Of a stretch of DNA of 9,570 nucleotides, positions 6,339-9,570 are shown piece after piece. Both the position numbers and the translations under genes were made by a program. This stretch comes from Candidatus Woesearchaeota archaeon (GTDB lineage: Archaea > Nanobdellota > Nanobdellia > Woesearchaeales > UBA12501): NCBI GenBank assembly GCA_026394915.1, contig JAPLZS010000124.1, positions 1 to 9,570 on the forward strand, written 5' to 3'. Numbering within the stretch: position 1 is the first letter of the stretch; every line of letters starts with the position of its first letter. A model generated the notes under the pieces. That model did no database searches and was not told where the DNA came from. It worked only from the letters and a program-made list of their open reading frames with translations.

Positions 6339-7517
6339 ATGTATATTGGCGGGTCAAAGAGCAAAAGAACAGATAGGAAAGCGTGTTTTTTGGGACTTAT
6401 GATTGCTTTATTTCTTGCTAGCTTGGCGTCTGCAAGCGCAGTGATAACTTATACTGACCTGAATATAACTGTAAAGGACATAACGACCAATGAAATGATA
6501 CCCTCCAGTCCGATTGACCTTAAATTCACTGAGTTCAACAAAGGAACAACAATAAATCTTACTGATTTTATCAATGAACAGGGGATGTTCTTATATCGGC
6601 TGAATCTTGGCAACTGGAAGCTTGCTATGAAGATTGACAACCCGCTCACTCCTGAGACAGACTATTATGCAGAAAGGACTTTCTTGATTGAAGAGAACAA
6701 CCCTTCAGAAAAAGAAACTGTATACCTTGTTTCAGTAGGTGCTGTTGAAGGCAATGTGATAAACCCTTCAGGAAAGCTGATAAGCAATGCAGATGTCACA
6801 TTCAAATGCAAATCATACAAATCATCCTCAAAGACAGACAACTATGGTTCATTCAGGCAGGATCTCCTTCCTGTTGGCCAATGCATGGTACAGGCTGCTT
6901 TTGATGACCTTGCAGGATCATCTGAATTCAATGTGACTCAAGGCCAGGTCAGCGAGACAACTGTATATCTCAATAAAGATATATTCACGACAACAAAAAG
7001 GTATATGTATGTTATAATGGGAGTTATTGCTGGAATAGTACTAGTATTGCTGGTTTATCTTGCAAAGAGAAGGGGGATGTTAAGGTCTTTGTCAATGTTA
7101 TGGAAAGATAATAAGAAAGAGGTTAAGAAATTGAAGAGAAATAAGACAGCAAAAGCAGAGAGAAACAGCAAAGCAACCATGGCAAGCAAAGATAAAACAA
7201 ATAAAACAAAAGAGGATAAACAAGAACAAAAAGAGACCAAAGAAGAGGACCCTGCTCAGGGATTAAGTGAGCAGAATCCCCGCGCAAGGGACATAATAAA
7301 GACCCTGAATGAGAAAGAGAAGAGGGTTGTTGATTTTATAATCACACAAGAAGGATATAAAAGCACGCAGGCTTCTATAAGGAATGACACAGGAATACCA
7401 AAAACAAGCCTTGTGAGGGTGTTTGCCTCTCTTGAAGCCAAGAAAGTTGTAAAGATAGAATCAATAGGTAAGCTAAAGAAGATAGAACTGACTTCTTGGT
7501 TTTTAGGCAAAGAATAA
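6339..7517 (+). CDS. Predicted membrane-tethered winged-helix regulator with extracellular domain
   Basis: A 392-aa protein; I do not recognise a named family for the whole chain. Seen in order: a basic N-terminus and hydrophobic signal peptide (about 15-34, ending ASLASASA, probable cleavage before V35); an outside domain (35-220) with NxS/T sites at N42, N73 and N198 and a carboxypeptidase-regulatory-like beta-sandwich repeat (about 132-212: GAVEGNVINPSGKLISNADV ... DNYGSFRQDLLPVG), in which C157 and C182 could form a disulfide; one membrane span (about 222-242); a Lys/Glu-rich linker (243-310); and a C-terminal winged helix (about 322-388: NEKEKRVVDFI, then SIRNDTGIPKTSLVRVFASL as the recognition part, then KKVVKIESIGKLKKIEL as the wing). 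The layout suggests direct signalling from outside to DNA, but this is inference. It is transcribed against all neighbours from its own TATA box. Confidence 0.85.
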   Translation: MYIGGSKSKRTDRKACFLGLMIALFLASLASASAVITYTDLNITVKDITTNEMIPSSPIDLKFTEFNKGTTINLTDFINEQGMFLYRLNLGNWKLAMKIDNPLTPETDYYAERTFLIEENNPSEKETVYLVSVGAVEGNVINPSGKLISNADVTFKCKSYKSSSKTDNYGSFRQDLLPVGQCMVQAAFDDLAGSSEFNVTQGQVSETTVYLNKDIFTTTKRYMYVIMGVIAGIVLVLLVYLAKRRGMLRSLSMLWKDNKKEVKKLKRNKTAKAERNSKATMASKDKTNKTKEDKQEQKETKEEDPAQGLSEQNPRARDIIKTLNEKEKRVVDFIITQEGYKSTQASIRNDTGIPKTSLVRVFASLEAKKVVKIESIGKLKKIELTSWFLGKE

Positions 7518-7605
7518 ACGGTTCATCTAAATGGGCGGTAATCCGGCCTTATTTTGTAATTTGGGCTATTATTCTGTGTTTTATGCGTTTATAGACCACA
7601 AAAGA

Positions 7606-7615
7606 TTTATAAATA
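7606..7615 (+). promoter_or_regulatory. TATA-like element in the gap between convergent genes
   Basis: TTTATAAATA preceded by AAAGA is as good a TATA element as the one before tRNA-Arg. It predicts a plus-strand start near 7634-7638, yet no open frame follows. It may drive a short RNA ending at the hairpin and T tract downstream, or be chance in A/T-rich DNA. Confidence 0.45.
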
Positions 7616-7635
7616 GGTCCTTTTTCTATATAGGT

Positions 7636-7701
7636 ATAGGCTATCTAAGTGTGTGAACCAAAGTTCCACACTATTTCTTTTTTTGTTTTTTTTGGTTTTT
7701 C
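7636..7701 (+). ncRNA. Candidate short RNA ending in a hairpin and T tract
   Basis: The predicted start is about 26 bases after the TATA element; the 3' end would fall in T-rich DNA at 7674-7701. The core is a hairpin at 7648-7672. No family is recognised and no coding potential is seen (the first ATG beyond it is followed within four codons by a stop). The alternative is simply a terminator region for the plus-strand gene that stops at 7517. The remainder of the 7518-7796 gap shows nothing else I can support. Confidence 0.3.
7648..7701 (+). terminator. Hairpin plus T-rich tract between convergent genes
   Basis: AGTGTG pairs with CACACT and GAAC with GTTC (one bulged T, loop CAAA), ten pairs in all at 7648-7672. 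T7 at 7678-7684 and T8 at 7686-7693 follow. This looks like a hairpin/oligo-T terminator on the plus strand. It lies 130 bases past the plus-strand gene's stop, which is rather far, but no better site is nearer. Confidence 0.55.
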
Positions 7702-7796
7702 TTTTGTATGATTCTATCTTGAATGCAGTATATTCAGAATGCTATTGATTAGGTTTTATGTGATTTAATAAATATTAGCTATATTTAGTCATATCC

Positions 7797-8507
7797 CTAA
7801 GAAGTTATATGTTTCTTCAGGTCTTCATTCACTTTTACGCCAATCTTGCTGAAGAACCTGTTTATGTTCTTTATATCCCTTTCAAGAAGCTCTTCGCTGT
7901 TCGCGCTCCTCAAAGGAGAGGCCTGTGAGAAATCTATCAGAACAGGTTCATCATTATAATTTAATATGTTAAACTCAGAGAGGTCTCCATGCACTAATCC
8001 TGCTTTGTAGAAATTCCTGACATATCTGACAAGAGAATCATAGAACTTCTTTGGATCCTTTGGATACTGGTCCTTGAGCTTCGGAGCAGCGTCATTGTCT
8101 CCTATGAACTCCATGACAAGCAGATTGTCTTTGAATGTCAATGGTGTCGGTGCCCTGACATTCGCCTCTCTTGCCTTCAGGAGATTCCTGAATTCCCTCT
8201 GGCACCATGAGAATATAACTGTCCTTTTCCTTTTCTTTAATCCAAGATATCTTGTATCATATCGTATATAATCAAACATCTTGTTGAAGTCGCATGTCTC
8301 AAGCCTGTATATCTTGACTATTATCCTTTTTCCTGCTTTCCATGCAGTGAATATATTGGCCTCCTTGCCTATTGACAACGGGCTTTCAAGGCCGTCAAGA
8401 TGGCCCTCTGACATGAGCTTGAATATGGCTGCCTCTGTATGAAAGTCAAACACATTGCCCATTGTCTTGAACCTGTCTGTTCCTGTTTCTTTTCTCCTTC
8501 TTATCAT
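7797..8507 (-). CDS. rio1: RIO1-type atypical serine kinase/ATPase
   Basis: RIO-family protein kinase, 236 aa from the ATG at 8507; RIO1 acts in late maturation of the small ribosomal subunit. Seen: the ATP-binding loop SIGKEANIF (45-53), which is the RIO replacement of the glycine-rich loop; the lysine K65 in VKIYR; the catalytic loop LVHGDLSEFN with D175 and N180; and the metal-binding IDFSQ with D192, the residue phosphorylated in RIO1. ERDIKNINRFFSKIGV (209-224) is the family's C-terminal helix. The start at 8507 overlaps the ttuA stop by four bases (ATGA) with GAGG eight bases upstream. An in-frame ATG at 8549, also preceded by GGAG, would add 14 residues inside the upstream gene and is less likely. 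Co-transcribed with ttuA. Confidence 0.95.
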   Translation of the reverse strand: MIRRRKETGTDRFKTMGNVFDFHTEAAIFKLMSEGHLDGLESPLSIGKEANIFTAWKAGKRIIVKIYRLETCDFNKMFDYIRYDTRYLGLKKRKRTVIFSWCQREFRNLLKAREANVRAPTPLTFKDNLLVMEFIGDNDAAPKLKDQYPKDPKKFYDSLVRYVRNFYKAGLVHGDLSEFNILNYNDEPVLIDFSQASPLRSANSEELLERDIKNINRFFSKIGVKVNEDLKKHITS

Positions 8508-9421
8508 TTTTTGGACCTCAACACCATCAACAGCTTGCAGGTATTGCATTCTTCTCCTTTTGAAGGCTCTTTGCAGATCCTGCAGTATCTCTGGATCCCT
8601 CCGCTGTACTTGTCCTTAAGCATCGGAGCGATGTCTATAAATGAGCTTATGATATTAAACTTTATGTTTTGGCTTCCTCCGCCTTGTCTTTTCTCGCTTT
8701 CTCCTGCCTTTTCAAGCCTGTCAAGGATCTTCCTCACTTTGTTCCTGTAAGCATCATGCCTGCATGGACATGGAGAATAATTTACAGGAAAATCCATCCG
8801 CATAGAGTATTTCTTCACATCTTTCTCTGAGCATAAGTATAATGGCTTCACTCTCTGGACAAAGCTTTTCCTGGACTCTTTCTTCATTACCCCTGTCTTT
8901 GGGCCTATCCTTGCTCCTACCTCAAGATTGTTCCTCAGGAGATTCATCATGACTGACTGGGCCTCATCATCAAGATTATGGCCTGTTGCTACATAATCTG
9001 CTTTTAATCTCTTTGCTGCCTTGTTTATCAGGTATCTCTTTAGTATTCCGCAGATTGTGCATGACCTTAATCTAATGCCCTTCGATGCAAGTGTCTGTCT
9101 TATGTAACATAAAGAATTGCCGAACTCATCCCTGAATGAGATGATGTGGAGCTTTATCTTGTTCTGCCTGCAGAACTTCTTGAGGTTCTCAAGATTCTGT
9201 TTTGTGTAATTGCCTATCAAAGCATCTATCGTAAGGGCCTGCACATTGTAGCCAAGCTTGTTCAGGATGTAAAGAACGGCTGTTGAATCCTTTCCTCCTG
9301 AGCAGGCCACAAGAATCCTGTCTTTTTTTGTGAACAACCTGAATCTCTTTATAGTATCGCTTACTTTGCTCTCAAATTCATCCTGAAATCTTATCTTCTT
9401 TTTTGATTTGTTTTTTATCAT
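8504..9421 (-). CDS. ttuA: TtuA/NcsA (Ctu1)-family tRNA thiolase
   Basis: Predicted ATP-dependent tRNA 2-thiolation enzyme, 305 aa, that adenylates a uridine and replaces its oxygen with sulfur. Seen: the PP-loop SGGKDS at 41-46; C121-x-x-C124 in RSCTICG and C218 in SPCPCRHDAYR, matching the three cysteines that hold the [4Fe-4S] cluster in studied TtuA; TGHNLDDEAQ at 147-155; VKPL at 191-194; and a C-terminal zinc finger with C280-x-x-C283 and C292-x-x-C295. The N-terminal zinc finger normally found before the PP-loop domain is absent: the first 30 residues contain no cysteine, and a stop lies in frame 21 bases before the ATG, so no longer start is available. The ATG is eight bases past the stop of the upstream gene. 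Whether the target is U34 or U54 cannot be told here. Confidence 0.92.
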   Translation of the reverse strand: MIKNKSKKKIRFQDEFESKVSDTIKRFRLFTKKDRILVACSGGKDSTAVLYILNKLGYNVQALTIDALIGNYTKQNLENLKKFCRQNKIKLHIISFRDEFGNSLCYIRQTLASKGIRLRSCTICGILKRYLINKAAKRLKADYVATGHNLDDEAQSVMMNLLRNNLEVGARIGPKTGVMKKESRKSFVQRVKPLYLCSEKDVKKYSMRMDFPVNYSPCPCRHDAYRNKVRKILDRLEKAGESEKRQGGGSQNIKFNIISSFIDIAPMLKDKYSGGIQRYCRICKEPSKGEECNTCKLLMVLRSKK

Positions 9422-9428
9422 ACTCTTT

Positions 9429-9570
9429 TCATTTTTGGTTTATGTTTAACACTTCTCTTGCATGTTCAGGGCTTATCCCCATAAGCGGCCTGAGTATCAC
9501 CATCTCTGTATCCAATTCTTCTGATCCTTCCATATCATCAAGCTCCTGGCCAACAACAATTGCCCTGCAC
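9429..9570 (-). CDS. 3' end of an unidentified gene (runs off the window)
   Basis: The last 46-47 codons of a minus-strand gene are visible; its beginning lies beyond 9570. The frame reads CRAIVVGQELDDMEGSEE.., then VILRPLMGISPEHAREVL.., and stops at TGA 9429-9431, eight bases before the ttuA ATG. It is the only open frame across this end. The RPL-G-I-E pattern faintly recalls PP-loop enzymes, where a similar arginine-proline-leucine stretch follows the nucleotide site, but this is too little to name the product. It is probably co-transcribed with ttuA and rio1. Confidence 0.7.
   Translation of the reverse strand, partial: CRAIVVGQELDDMEGSEELDTEMVILRPLMGISPEHAREVLNINQK

Noticed and set aside
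6185..6364. Upstream extension of the KH1 frame to 6364
   Set aside because: It would overlap the regulator gene and its promoter; the extension has no similarity to the family and the TATA box places the start at 6184.
8508..8549. Longer rio1 start at 8549
   Set aside because: It would overlap ttuA by 46 bases; the ATG at 8507 gives the usual four-base stop/start overlap with GAGG upstream, though GGAG before 8549 keeps the longer form possible.
1..9570. CRISPR array, insertion sequence or prophage
   Set aside because: No regularly spaced repeats, transposase motifs, terminal inverted repeats or phage genes were found on either strand.

Overview
The window reads as a piece of an archaeal chromosome. 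It carries adjacent topoisomerase VI B and A genes, an archaeal MBF1-type zinc-ribbon/HTH protein, a RIO1 kinase, a two-KH ribosome-assembly protein, a TtuA/NcsA-type tRNA thiolase, two intron-bearing tRNA genes, and TATA elements 24-28 bases upstream of RNA starts or leaderless ATGs. Tight gene packing, moderate A+T richness, a thiolase lacking its N-terminal zinc finger and a D-loop insertion in a tRNA would suit a DPANN/nanoarchaeal-type lineage (for example Woesearchaeota-like). That placement is inference, not proof.

Layout. Positions 40-2318 (minus strand) hold a compact cluster: a YjbQ-family protein, then MBF1, then a membrane family-2 glycosyltransferase, each separated by a single base. 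Upstream of it lie tRNA-Cys(GCA) with an apparent 48-nt intron (2342-2460) and tRNA-Arg(UCU) with a 20-nt canonical intron plus about 101 extra bases in the D-loop (2520-2718). Positions 2812-6184 (minus) hold a KH-domain gene split by a frameshift, top6B and top6A. From 6339 to 7517 a single plus-strand gene encodes a predicted secreted-domain/transmembrane/winged-helix protein. The 279-base gap 7518-7796 holds a TATA element, a strong hairpin and long T tracts. Positions 7797-9570 (minus) hold rio1, ttuA and the 3' end of another gene, tightly coupled.

How it fits together. RIO1 and the KH protein (Pno1/Dim2 family) both act in small-subunit maturation. In many archaea they lie next to each other and next to top6BA; here that order is kept, but the plus-strand membrane regulator gene sits between rio1 and the KH gene. 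The two tRNA genes and the thiolase add a tRNA-processing theme. The most unusual items are the doubly interrupted tRNA-Arg, the frameshifted and internally shortened KH gene, the membrane-tethered putative DNA-binding protein, the possible small RNA or terminator at 7606-7701, and the thiolase missing its usual N-terminal zinc finger.
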